NCBI GenBank assembly: GCA_023630585.1
Contig: CM042565.1
Span: 16,483,013 to 16,547,012 of the forward strand
DNA length: 64,000 nt
Reading direction: 5' to 3'
From: Cranoglanis bouderius
Taxonomy: Eukaryota; Chordata; Actinopteri; Siluriformes; Cranoglanididae
How positions within the stretch are numbered: the first letter of the stretch is position 1; each line of letters begins with the position of its first letter. Shown one piece after another: positions 10,067-22,700 of this stretch. The notes below the pieces were generated by a model, which saw only the letters and a program-made list of their open reading frames with translations, ran no database searches and was not told the origin of the DNA. The translations under genes and the position numbers were made by a program.

Positions 10067-11462
10067 CAGTGGGGGAAAAAGTATTTGATCCCCTGCTGAT
10101 TTTGTACGTTTGCCCACTGACAAAGAAATGATCAGTGTATAATTTTAATGGTAGGTGTATTTTAACAGTGAGAGACAGAATAACAACAAAAAAAAATCCA
10201 GAAAAACACATTTCAAAAAAGTTATAAATTGATTTGAATTTTAATGAGGGAAATAAGTATTTGACCCCTTCGACTTAGTACTTGGTGGCAAAACCCTCGT
10301 TGACAATCACAGAGGTCAGATGTTTCTTGTAGTTGGCCACCAGGTTTGCACACATCTCAGGAGGGATTTTGTCCCACTCCTCTTTGCAGATCCTCTCCAA
10401 GTCATTAAGGTCATTTTCAATGCCCTGGCTGAGGGAAGGAGGTTCTCACCCAAGATTTGACGGTACATGGCCCCGTCCATCGTCCCTTTGATGCGGTGCG
10501 GTTGTCCTGTCCCCTTAGCAGAAAAACACCCCCAAAGAATAATGTTCCCACCTCCATGTTTGACGGTGGGGACGGTGTTATGACTTGGGGTCATAGGCAG
10601 CATTCCTCCTCCTCCAAACACGGCGAGTTGAGTTGATGCCAAAGAGATCTGACCACACCTGACCACAACACTTTCATCCAGTTCTCCTCTGAATCATTCA
10701 GGCAAACTTCAGACGGGCCTGTACATGTGCTTTCTTGAGCAGGGGGACCTTGCGGGCGCTGCAGGATTTCAGTCCTTCACGGCGTAGTGTGTTACCAATT
10801 GTTTTCTTGGTGACTATGGTCCCAGCTGCCTTGAGATCATTAACAAGATCCTCCCGTGTAGTTCTGGGCTGATTCCTCACCGTTCTCATGATCATTGAAA
10901 CTCCACGAGGTGAGATCTTGCATGGAGCCCCAGACCAAGGGAGACTGACAGTTTCTTCCATTTGCGAATAATCGCACCAACTGTTGTCACCTTCTCACCA
11001 AGCTGCTTGGCGATGGTCTTGTAGCCCATTCCAGCCTTGTGTAGGTCTACAATCTTGTCCCTGACATCCTTGGACAGCTCTTTGGTCTTGGCCATGGTGG
11101 AGAGTTTGGAATCTGATTGATTGATTGTTTCTGTGGACAGGTGTCTTTTATACAGGTAACAAACTGAGATTAGGAGCACTCCCTTTAAGAGAGTCCTCCT
11201 AATCTCAGCTCATTACCTGTGTAAAAGACACCTGGGAGCCAGAAATCTTGCTGATTGAAAGGGGATCAAATACTTATTTCACTCATTAAAATGCAAATCA
11301 ATTTATAACTTTTTTGAAATGTGTTTTTCTGGATTTTTTTGTTGTTATTCTGTCTCTCACTGTTAAAATACACCTACCATTAAAATTATACACTGATCAT
11401 TTCTTTGTCAGTGGGCAAACGTACAAAATCAGCAGGGGATCAAATACTTTTTTCCCCCACTG
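10067..11462 (-). mobile_element. Tc1-like transposon, internally deleted
   Basis: The element is bounded by TA dinucleotides and by long inverted repeats of roughly 190-200 bp: the left begins CAGTGGGGGAAAAAGTATTT, the right ends with the reverse complement. At 1,396 bp it is shorter than a usual 1.6-kb Tc1 element of this type. The transposase lies on the minus strand and is broken. It is inserted between plpp7 and prrc2b. Confidence 0.93.
10316..11095 (-). pseudogene. Tc1 transposase pseudogene
   Basis: Starting at the ATG at 11095, the minus strand encodes MAKTKELSKDVRDKIVDLH, the typical N-terminal helix-turn-helix of Tc1 transposases. The frame then shifts near 10950 into a segment with NQPRTTREDLVNDLK and SARKVPLLKKAHVQARLKFA. 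After another break comes the catalytic-domain fragment VPTVKHGGGNIILWGCFSA. The stretch that should carry the second catalytic aspartate (DNDPKHT-like) is missing, so no active enzyme is encoded. Confidence 0.88.
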
Positions 11463-11644
11463 TACATATTTAATAGCAAAAATAATAATAATTGGGATAA
11501 TTGGGAATGTGGCAGTGTTCAGAATCAACCAATCACATTCAAACTCATGTTAATATAATTATTAAAATATTTATTTCGTAATGTATTATTTATTTATTTA
11601 TTTATTTTTTTATGGATAATAACGCTGTAGAAGTGTAATGACCA

Positions 11645-11704
11645 AAGATGGCCGACAGACGTCGCTGTTGCACGCCTCCCTCACACTGCCTTCGTCATTT
11701 CCGG
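11645..11704 (+). promoter_or_regulatory. prrc2b promoter region (YY1- and ETS-like motifs)
   Basis: AAAGATGGCCGAC near 11644-11656 matches the YY1 consensus, and ATTTCCGGC at 11698-11706 matches an ETS/GABP site in reverse. Both are common near start sites of TATA-less housekeeping promoters and sit just upstream of the probable non-coding first exon. The transcription start itself cannot be placed by eye. Confidence 0.5.
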
Positions 11705-11709
11705 CAGAT

Positions 11710-11880
11710 TTCAGTAGGCCGAGCCGCAGCTACAGGCAACATAAAAAAAACGGGAAAGAAAAAAAATCCCATATTAAGAAAATTTGTCCCGAAGAATCTT
11801 AATCCATCCTTTTAGATTTTAACAGCAGGTGGAAATATTTATAAATATCTGATATAAACTGAACGCGACTCGTTGATTCG
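11710..11880 (+). other. prrc2b: Probable non-coding exon 1 of prrc2b
   Basis: A strong GTGAGT donor follows position 11880 (CGTTGATTCG before it), downstream of the promoter motifs. No ATG in a useful frame is present, so this would be a 5' UTR exon spliced to the coding exon that begins at 15271. The left boundary is approximate. Confidence 0.5.
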
Positions 11881-14829
11881 GTGAGTTTTTATCTCCGTCT
11901 TGGTGGGAAAATGAACCTTTTTTTCCCCTCCCTTTTTTGCTCTTCAGCTCCGGACTTTATTGTTGCTTTTGTTCCGAGCGGCAGCCATCTTTAATCTTTC
12001 ATCTTTAATCTCCCGATTTTTAAACACACTTCTAACGCGCTTGGGTTTGTTAATGTGCAACATTTATACGTTTTATGACTAAAATATCACAATTCTCGGG
12101 TTAGGATTATTATCAGGAGTGTTTATTTATCGCTGCTGTGTTCTATCACGGTCCTGTTTTTTTTTTTTTTTTTTTTAAAGAGCCATATCTATTAAAATTA
12201 GCCTTTAGCATGAAGATTGGCGAGACCGTTATATTTAAAGCGTCGCACGTTCTCAATAATGGTGGTGTGGTTTATTTTTAAAAGAACGCATATAACGGAA
12301 AACAATCAAAGTTTATATCACAATCGATGCGATTTTGCGTTTCCATCGCGATAAATTTCATCCTCTGCTAACTATGCTAACTAGCAGCCCCGGATTAGCC
12401 ATGTTTACATTCACCGCTAACGCAGTATTAGCATTAGCTTTAGCAGAACACATAGCAAGCTACATTCTTAAGTCTTGTTAGTAATTGCGACGATGATTTT
12501 GGAATAACTGATAGCTGTTAAGAGCGTATATATATATGTATATAATATATATATTTGTTCATAATACTGAAGTAAAAGTTATGTGAATATTTTCTCTCGC
12601 GCTAATTGCGAGCAAACCTTGCTAGCTAATTAGCAAGCTCGGGCTCATACTTGGCGGTGAGCGCGTGCCGGTTTGATCGAGTTATTATGTATCATATATT
12701 TTGAAAACGATTTAAAAAAAATTGAGCTTTTTTATTTGTTTATTTTTATTAATTTCTCCTTACAGTTTATGAATTGTAAACAGTTTGTGCTAAATTTATG
12801 ATTATATAATTCCCCCCCCCTCCCCCGAGCTAGCTAGCTAACATTAGCGCAGTGTTTGGCCTTGAAGGCACAAATACAGTTTTGTTTTGCTTTTTAAAGC
12901 TTATAAGTAAATTATTGCAAATAAAAGTAATTAATTAATTAATTTTAAGTTTGTTTTGTCAGAGTTTTATATTTAGCTAAACTATATGAGTAGATGTTTT
13001 TTTTCCTAGGCCTTAAAATGAATATAATGTGTGTGTATATATATATGGAAGTCTGTTTTTGTTTGACTATTTAAGTATTAAACCTGGTTATAAATCTTAA
13101 CTAACTGGTTTGTAACATGTCAAGTCATGGTTTTTAAAATTCATCCAGCTGCTTAAATGTTCAAACGCACTCGAGATTTCTCCTTAAAACCAAAATGTTG
13201 TGGGTTTGAATTAGAGCTTGTGGAACGGGTCGTGTCCCAAATCACTTTACATCTAATGTTTTATTATTATTCCCCCCCACCCCACTACACAACCGTCTTC
13301 CGTATCTCGATGTCTGATGAACAGTGATGTCGCCTCGAGTCAGATCAGACGGAGCTCGGCCTCTGGTTTCCCTCCTCGTCGTCTGCACCAGTGATTTTTA
13401 TTTATTTTATTTTCATTAGACGTCGAACCTCTTCCTGATCCTCACACCGAGCTCGGAACCCTCGTGCGGTTCTAGCGCGTCGCCCGAAAGTCCTGCTGTC
13501 GTTCCGTTAAGACTCTTACCTGAGAATGTTAGGAAAAAAACGAAGAAACAGAGTTTGGTGAGAAACTGTAGGTCTGTAATTTTCTCGGAGGACGACACCG
13601 ACATGGCCGATCTGGACAGAAAATAGGAAATCACCCCAGAACTCCCCCATTTACATGTAATCCCGTCTGAATAGGGCTATAATCCGGTGATAAGCCGAAG
13701 AGGATGGTTTCCTCAGAACGTGGTTCCTCTCAAGGTTTCTTCCTCGTGGGAGTCTGTCCCGAAACGTTCTCCAACTCTGTTCGGTTCTTTAGGTGGAACA
13801 TGGCGATCACACGTGGGTCCAAGTGCATCGGGGTGAAGCGGTCTCGGTCCGATCCCTAGTGAAAGTGATTAGACTCTGAATCGACTCAGTGCAAGAACTG
13901 AATCGAGTAAAAAATAAGTTTTGGGTTGCAGCGTTTTATTTATTTTATTTCTGGAGATTTAAACCAAGAAATAAACAAAACGGTTATTTATATAATTATC
14001 AAATCATTTATTAGCATCGGCTTCGTGTTCTCCGTGCTCGGGTGATTTAAAAAAGTTTTTTAATTATTATTTATTTCTCTCTCTCTCTCTTTTTTTTTTT
14101 TTCTCCTCTTGCGTGATTTCTGTGCTCCCTTAACCGTTTTAAAAAAGTTTTGTTTCGTTTTCTCCTCACTGCATTTCTAAATGAAGAACGAAAGAGTTTT
14201 GCGAGGTCTCACGAGTCTTATTTCGGCGTCACGAAATACCCAGATTCAGGGTTTCGGTTTCTGCTGCGTCTGAGCAGAATGTCGTATGAAAGACCTTTCT
14301 GTCCTGCGAAAGCTCAGACTTCAGAAGAAAGATGAAGAGAGAAATGCAGTCTAAACAATCAGGAGATTATCGCTGCTGCTGCTACGGGGTGGAGGATGGG
14401 GGAGGGGAGTGGGGGGATGGGGGAGGGGGGGGTGCTCAGGGAATCAGCGTTTCAAATCCCTGGAAAATATTTTCTTGATTTCAGATTTGAGTCAGACTCG
14501 ATCGTCGTGCGTAACGTTTTCCAGCTTTAAAAAAAAAAATCAAATTGACAGTCGATTGTTACGATTTTTGTTTACTTTTGTTCCATTGCTATTTTTTCCT
14601 CCCTCGGTAGATATTGCAGCCATGGGTAAGGGAAAGATCTACAGAAACCCAAAACACGCGGGCAGGTTTGATTCACTTGAGTCGAGTGAGTCGATTCAGA
14701 GTCAAATCGCTTTCTGATTCGGAAGAGGAACGAGGACACATCGCTCAGACGATCTCGAGTTTGATCGCCGTGTTATTACCTGCCTAGAGAACCACACCGA
14801 AGCGGAGAACACACCAGGGGTCCGTTAGT

Positions 14830-14865
<36 letters not shown>

Positions 14866-14966
14866 ACATCCTGTAACCTCATGAGTCCTGATTTTCCATC
14901 AGAACACAGAGGAACCTTTCTGTTGCCATGATCTCACTCCTAGGAAAGTCATTCCTGTCTCTCATT

Positions 14967-14999
<33 letters not shown>

Positions 15000-15211
15000 G
15001 TGTCGTTCAGAGTGGGTTCTTTTTGAACGCCTTTTAAAGCACGTCACGTCATGGTTTAGACGTTTTAGACGCTGAAGAACCAGACCGATGATGGTCTCGA
15101 GTGCAGTCGGAGACGTGTGGATTAAATTTCACTGTCAGAGCTGCTGCGATAGAGAATTAATCAACATTTGACCAATCACAGTCCAGAATTCATCAGCGCT
15201 GTTATAATGCT

Positions 15212-15257
<46 letters not shown>

Positions 15258-15270
15258 TCTGTTTCTATAG
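11881..15270. other. prrc2b intron 1
   Basis: 3.4 kb with no recognised coding exon. It holds GCTAGCTA-rich AT DNA, a possible degenerate dispersed repeat around 13640-13800 (TCCTCTCAAGGTTTCTTCCT, a phrase common in teleost repeats), (GT)n and (CA)n runs at 14828-14856 and 14970-14997, and a (TA)n run at 15216-15249. An exon-like ATG segment at 14622 was considered and rejected. Confidence 0.6.
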
Positions 15271-15334
15271 AAACAGACGGTATAGAGGAAGAGGCGCAGA
15301 GAAAAATTTCCATACTCGATGACATTTCATCGCA

Positions 15335-16105
15335 ATGTCCGATCGTTTGGGGCAAATAACCAAGTCCAAGGATGGGAAAAGCAAGTATTCCTCACTCAAC
15401 CTATTTGACAAGTACAAGGGAAAGTCAATAGAAACTCAGAAACCCACAGGTGAGGCTGAGGCACTTTACACCTTTATCACCTGTTTAACTGAATAATTTA
15501 TTACATCTTATTTATTGTTTTCCTTTTTTTTTTTCCCCTCTCACTTCTGTTCATTGCATTTTATTATTTCACTGTTTTATTTCTATCATCTGACACTATT
15601 TTAGAGTTTTACTGTTTTAATTTATTCTTACTTTTTTCGGGGATTTTTTTCTCTTGAGGTTGGTTTAAGTAAATTTTTTTATTTTTTATTTGCTGTACCT
15701 TTTTTTTTATTTTGAATTTTTATAATTTCAGTCGTCACTGCTTTTTGTTGCATTTAAAAAGAATAAATAAATGTACTTTTTTTATTTATAAAACCTTTGT
15801 TTTTTCTTTTTTAACGTTGGTTTCGATTTCTTATTTTTATTAGTTGTAGTACTTTTACTCTTTTTCTTTTTTTTCTCCCCACACATTTTACATATTGTTT
15901 ACTTTTTTTCTCTGTTATTTTTCATGTTTATTTTATTGTACTATTTTATTTATAAACATTCCCCCCCCCCACCTTTTTATTATTTGGTTGGTTAAATTGG
16001 TTCTTTATTTTATACAATATTAAATTGTGTAATTTTATTAATTTTTTTATATTATTATTTAGATGTTAAATCATTATTCTTATTTTTTGTTGCTTACGTT
16101 TGTTG

Positions 16106-16152
<47 letters not shown>

Positions 16153-16897
16153 TTTGGTGACCTTTTTTTAAGTTTTTAAGCTGGTTTTCATTACATTCAT
16201 TATTTTATATTGTTTGTAATTGTTATAATTTTATTCTATTTCGAGTTTTGAGGTTTATACAGTACAGTGAAGGAGAAGAACAGAAATGATCTGCGTTTCT
16301 ATTCTGTTCTTTTCCTTCTACTGTACTGTATAAGCCATTTAAAACACATGAAGGGTGTAAAAAATTATATTTATTGTATTGTAAGTACACGAAGCTGTGT
16401 ATCGTGTTGTTTGAGTATTAATTATACCTTTAATCTTTTTACGTAAGTAAAGTGTCGATGTCAGTAACCGGGGTTTGTTCATTTCTCCCCGCTGCAGTTG
16501 TTGCTCGACATGGCTTACAGAGTCTTGGTAAAGTGGCCGCTGCCCGGCGCATGCCCCCGCCCGCTCACCTGCCGAGCCTGAAGTCCGAGAACCGAGGAAA
16601 CGATCCAAACGTGATTATCGTGCCCAAAGACGGAACAGGATGGGCGAACAAGCAGGAACAACCCGATCAAAAGAGGTGAGCGACGAAGATAGATAGAGAG
16701 AGAGAGAGAGATACAGAGCGCTAGTGACAGAAAGACTGGTGTGTAGAGAGATGGGTCTAAAGATGAAAAGTATTTTCAGATGAGTGTGTGCGCGCCGCCG
16801 CGTTTCTCTCTTGGCCTTGGTCGGAAGCCGCAGTGTCATTAAGCGAATATTTCCTCAAGCTGAAGGACCAATCTGTGGGTGTGGGTGTAAGAAGAGG

Positions 16898-16938
<41 letters not shown>

Positions 16939-18650
16939 TTATAAATTGGAGAGCTCAAGGTAATGGTGTGTGACTGCTGAGTCGTGACGGTGTGTATCTC
17001 GGTAAAAGTGACTGAACACAGAAACTTTGTGTGGTGAAACACCCAGCGTGTGAGAAAAGAGAAGACGTGATGGTGATGGAATCGGATTTTGGGTGATAAA
17101 AGATGGCGTAGGTAGTTTATCCGCGAGAGGAAATCAGATTAATCTCCTGTCACGCGCAGCAGATCCCTGAATCCAGTTCATCGTCCATCCTATACACTAT
17201 ATGGCCAAAAGTATATGCACCTCTGACCATCACACCCATGTGCTTCCTTGTTGAACATCCCGTTCCAGATTTAGAGCTCCAGTCTTCTCTTCTGGTGAAG
17301 ACTTTCCACTAGATTTTGGGAGCGTGGCTGTGGGGATCTGTGTTCATTCGTCCACAAGAGCATTAGTGAGGTTGAGATCAGGCGGCGCTGATGTCGATGT
17401 GAGGAGGCTCCGGTTCCAGTTCATCCCAAAGGTGTTCAGTGGGGTTGAGGTCAGGGCTCTGTGCAGGACGCTCCAGTTCTTCCAGCCTTAACACACCATG
17501 TCTTCATGGAGCTCGCTTTGTGTTCAATTTGGATCAGTGTTCGGGTCTTAGTTCCAGTGAAGGGAAATTGTAATGTTACAGCGTACATGACCGTCTCTCA
17601 TCGCTTCGTGTCCGTTTCAGTTCCGTTGTGTCGACAGCACAGCCGCCGGAGTCGCAGCAGCCGCTGCCTTTGCAGAAATCCGTCTCCAATCTTCAGAAGC
17701 CAACAGCGGCACCCAGCCAGGAGGTAAAAAAAAAAAAAAATTAAAAATCCAGCATTTTCGATACGCAGAGTTGTATTATATTTAAAAAATAAAAGAAAAT
17801 ACAATTTTTTGTCTCTAATAACAGTTCGGTTGTATTGCTACTATTCTGCTACGACATGTTATTATATATAGTAGTTTAAAAGCGACATATGCAACTTCAC
17901 TTATATGGCAAAAATACACAATAGTGTCATTTTACTTCCATTTTTATTTTTATTTTTTCATTTAATTATAAAACCCACTCTTTAAAAACACGAGATGTAT
18001 AAAATAATAACCTGTAATAACACTCCGTTCCTTTACAGAGCACAAGCACCGGTGGACCAAAGCAATGGGCACAACTAAATGGAAAGGCAGTAGATCAAGA
18101 TGGTAACGCCCACTTCCTGTCACTTTCTTCATGTTCTTTTGATCCTATTAGATACATAACTTTAACCGCCGCACACACAAAAAAAAAAACCCAAAGGTCA
18201 TTAACTCGACACGTGTGATGACCTACGCTACACGTGCGCAGAGAAACCGGGACCTTGTCGCCTTTTATCGGCTCCGCGTGCCGGTAGAAGTGAATTCAAG
18301 GTCCGACATTCAGCGCCGAAGTCGTTCACGTCCTTGAAAGAGTGTATTAGGATGTGTTTTAGCTTTTTATAAAAACGATTACCGGATCTGCATGAACGTG
18401 TGAACGTGTGTGAAACGTTCTAGATGCTTCCTTGAGATCCTTGAACGTTAATACAAGGGTGTTATTCGTTTACGTAAGGAACGACAGAGAAGTGTGTTAT
18501 TAGTGTTAAAGTGTGTAATTTGTATCGATGCAGAGCAAATTCGTGAAAATTCTCCGCTTTTGGGACAGTGTGTTCAATTTCTGGTTTAGACTCGAACACG
18601 TGTGTGTATATATATTTTTAATTTTCTTCGTTATAGAGTTTTTATGAATT

Positions 18651-18686
<36 letters not shown>

Positions 18687-19681
18687 GTAACATTCGCTCT
18701 TCCTGCAGGTTTAAGGGCCTCAAACCGACTGCAGCCCTTCTCTCACGAGGAATTTCCGACGCTGAAAGCAGCAGGAGAACAGGACAAGGCTGGCAAGGAA
18801 AAAAGCGTCTTCGATCCGTCGTATGGGCCAGGACCAAGCCTCCGCCCTCAGAGTGAGTCTCAGAGCTGCGGCTCGTTCACATCCGTTAGATACGTAACGT
18901 TAACCGCAACCGCCGCACGCAAACCCAAAGGTCATTAACTCGACACGTGTGATGACCTACGCTACACGTGCGCAAAGAAACCAGAACCTTGTCGCCTTTT
19001 ATCGGCTCCGTGTGCCAGTAGAAGTGAATTCAAGGTCCGACATTCAGCGCCGAAGTCAAATATGCCGTTAGGTTGCGCTTTTAAAAATGATTTAGTGTGA
19101 AAAAAGAACGTTTGTATAAATGACTCGTCTTATGAAATCTTATAAATCTTATATAGTGTTGCTTTTCTGTCGGAAGTCGCACTTGCTCACGTGTTTTGTT
19201 TTTGTGTGTGTGTGTGTTCAGACGTGACGAGTTGGAGGGAGGGTGGAGGGAGGTACCTGCAGCCCCCGTCTCTGTCCCCAGCCCTCTCCTCCGATACAGA
19301 GGGCAAAACCAGTGCCTCTCCTGAGGCTACCACTCCTCTTCCTCCTCCATCCTCATCTTCCACCTCCTCTTCTTCCACTTCCTCTTCCGCCAACGCAGTC
19401 GCCGCCGTCGCCACCGTCGCCAACGTGGCGTCTCCCGACCCGAAGGATCCTTCGCTCCGACCGGCTCCGCCCACACGCCGAACGACGCCGGGTCTGCAGT
19501 ATCAGCTCCATCACTCCTCCACCACCACCTACCACGACATGCTGCCTGCCTTCGTAAGGGTTCCATACAGGGTTCATTAAAACGTTATAATAAACCTGGG
19601 AACTTAATTAAAAGAGAAGAGAAATTTCTTCTGTTTAGAAAACTAGGTTTTAATTTAAAGTGCGTTTTCATTAGTTTTAGT

Positions 19682-19715
<34 letters not shown>

Positions 19716-22700
19716 TGTGTAAATAACAAATATATGAAAAATATCAAAATATAATGCAAGAGTTTTTAGCTTGCACAGTAGTGTCACAATTAATGGTTTA
19801 TTATTTCTTTTTTTTTGTACAGTTTTAAAATAAATAGAAAAGAAGGGAAAGAAGGAATAAAGAAAATCAGAAGAATAATTAAAATGAAGTCACTGCTCGT
19901 TTCCTGTGATCTTTGTTTTTTATGTTTTAAATGTTTTACACTTTTAAAAAATTTATTCCATGTCCATCAGATGTGTCCCAAGGAGGCCCGTGATGGACCG
20001 AGTTCTTCCGAGCACGGCTCTGCTGCCGCTGTCGTTGCCCCCATGCGCTTTGATGCCCGTCCCACGTTCAGACCCACTTACCCTCCTCCTGATCCCGTCA
20101 AGTGCGTACCTGCCTACCTTTAACGACCTGTAACAATGGAGCACTCGTTTACCGTCCGTTCCTTTCAGAATGAACGTTTCACATCGAAGCATCTGAGAAG
20201 TGAACAATAATTGCGATCTTCGACTTCGATTTAAATTAACGACTCGTTCTGTTTGTAGCGGAGACGTGCGGAGAGAGAACCGATTCGCCCGAGTCCCGCC
20301 TCGTCCCTCTCCCCGGCCGGTCCGGCGTCCCGGAGACCGGCCTTCCCGTCCTGCCATCATCAACCCCGACGATCTGAAGGACCTGGACGACCTGGACAAC
20401 GACTGCGAGGACGGATGGGCAGGTAAACACGTAGCTGTGCTTGGAAATATTACGCAAGCCATAATGACAGTGAAGTAGTTTTACACGCGTTCCTTCCGTA
20501 AACGTTGAACGTTTCCACCGATGCCGAGTTAGCTGATTTATTGTGTACGTCACTAATAATCCAATGAGAGACTTGATCATGTTTCCAGGTCTTCACGAGG
20601 AGGTGGATTACAGCGAGAAGCTCAAATTCAGCGACGATGAAGAGGATCACTCCGCCAGCGATAAGAGCAAGATCTGGTGCGTCTCCGCATCCTTTTAATA
20701 CACATTTCGAATAAATACGTCTGCTCGGACGTGTTGATTTACCGTCTTGTTGTTTTTAGGGGAGAGTGGGAGCCTCGTCGCGACCGCCAGTCATCCATGA
20801 GCTCAGACGGTCAGGAAGACGCGTACCATCACCAGCACGATCCTCTGCCTTCCAGAAAAACGAACAGCAGCAGATACAGCTCCACAGACTGTCAGGTAAC
20901 GAACTTGAGAATCCTCAGCCGTCACGGAGGATCGATCTCATCCGAGATCTCATCTCGTTTTATTTGTTGGTTCATTCTTCGTAGCCCCAGCAGAAGAGCA
21001 GCGGCGCGAGCGAGTCCGTGGAAGAACAGGACGAGTCTCAGCGTTCCGCCCCTCCTCCTCCTCCTCCTCCTCGGGGAAAATTCGTCTCGCCGGACGTCTC
21101 CGAGGCCGTGGAGAGGGCGCGTCGGAGGCGTGAGGAGGAGGAGAGGCGAGCCCGAGAGGAGAGGCTGGCCGCCTGCGCCGAGAAACTCAAGAAGCTGGAC
21201 GAGAAATTCGGCAAGATCGAGAGACCGGCGCACTCCGGAGACGCGCACGGAGCGGAAAATAAGGAGCTTTCACCGTCACCCGGGAGAGAGACGGGCAAAC
21301 CTCACCAGGAAGCCTGGCAGCATGGAAGTAAAGGTATGAACGATAGACTGATTCACGAGTAATGTTTAATGTTTTCCCTGTTTAAAGGTGCATTAGGGTA
21401 AGTCATGTTTTTAAATAAATAAATAAAGATTACGTCGGTAACGATTAACTACGTTCGGCATATGAATGATTCCAGCCCATGTTCATGAAGCTCCGCCCCC
21501 AGGATCTATGGTGGTCTATAGAGTGTCTATTAAATGGCTGACGGGAAGTGTATCCAAACACAAACGAGCATTCTGGACCGGAAGTCATTTTCCTGTTGTG
21601 GTTTCTCAGCAATTTAATACACTTTTGCTAAGGCTACGATTTAATTGTTGTTGTTGTTTTTTTTTTTATATTGTGTTCTACGTCTGTTCCAGGTTATTTG
21701 AACAAGTAAAGAATTTATAAAAAGGAAAAAAAAACAAACACCTATTGCACCTTTAATGCCAAAACAGCCTGTTTGTTTTTCTGTGCATTCTGATTGTTTA
21801 TCCTCCACCTCTCCCGTTCCTGATGCAGATGTGTCCGAGCAGAAATCCGACGCGCTCCACAGCCAGGACTACCGAGACGATTTCAGCTACAGGAGCGAGG
21901 ACGACGGTCCGGACTACGCTCAACGCCACCAGAAGGCCGTCCCGCCCCGCTTCCAAAAGCAGCAGCAGCAGGTGAGCGGCAGCCACTGAAATCCCTCAGG
22001 CATGACGAGCTTTAAAGTTTTAATTCTGTAATTCTCCAGGATCAGCGTTCTCAGCAGTTCAAAGGCGAGCGCGTGTCTCCTGTTTTAGTGCTCGTGTAGT
22101 CTGTCATCAAACATTTGTGGACACTTTGATCTGTTTTTTTTTCCCCCTCACATCAAGTGTGGTTTATTTATGTCTGAGGATTTTGATCTAGTTTTCAGTG
22201 ACACCAGTGATGTAGTAGTATGATATGTTTATTTTTCTGCCTGTGTTTTTAGGATCAGGTGTATAAGATGCAGCAGTGGCAGCAGTCCGGTTCAGGTCCT
22301 GCTCAGAGAAGTTATTACCCCCCTCACGTGCTTGGTTTTGACCCCCGCTGGATGATGATGCCCCCTTACATGGACCCACGCATGACCCAGGGACGCCCGA
22401 CAGTCGATTATTACTCTCCGAACGTCCACTCCTCGGGTACGTTAATCAACCCAGAGGCAAAAACGTGGCGTGGCGTCTCGGCTTAAAATAAAATATTTAT
22501 TTACAGGCTCTTTTTCTGCAGGCGTGATTAAGCCGGCCGGGCAACAGGATCGACTCAACAGCCCTGGGTCTGCCTCGGACGAGGGTTGCCATCCCAGCAT
22601 GCACCAGGAAAGGAGAGCACTCTCTGGTGACACTTATTCGGTTTGGAGCCAAGATGGCTACCCGCCTGCACGCAGTTTCACCCCACCTTACCAGAGACAG

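Noticed and set aside
14622..14665. Alternative prrc2b first coding exon starting MGKGKIYRNPK
   Set aside because: Acceptor and donor contexts are weak, the frame is not PRRC2-like, and the exon at 15271 gives the proper MSDRLGQITK start.
19187..19580. Glu/Gly- and Pro-rich ORFs on both strands near 19.3 kb
   Set aside because: Shadows of the prrc2b exon 19222-19553, whose frame is fixed by splicing to its neighbours.
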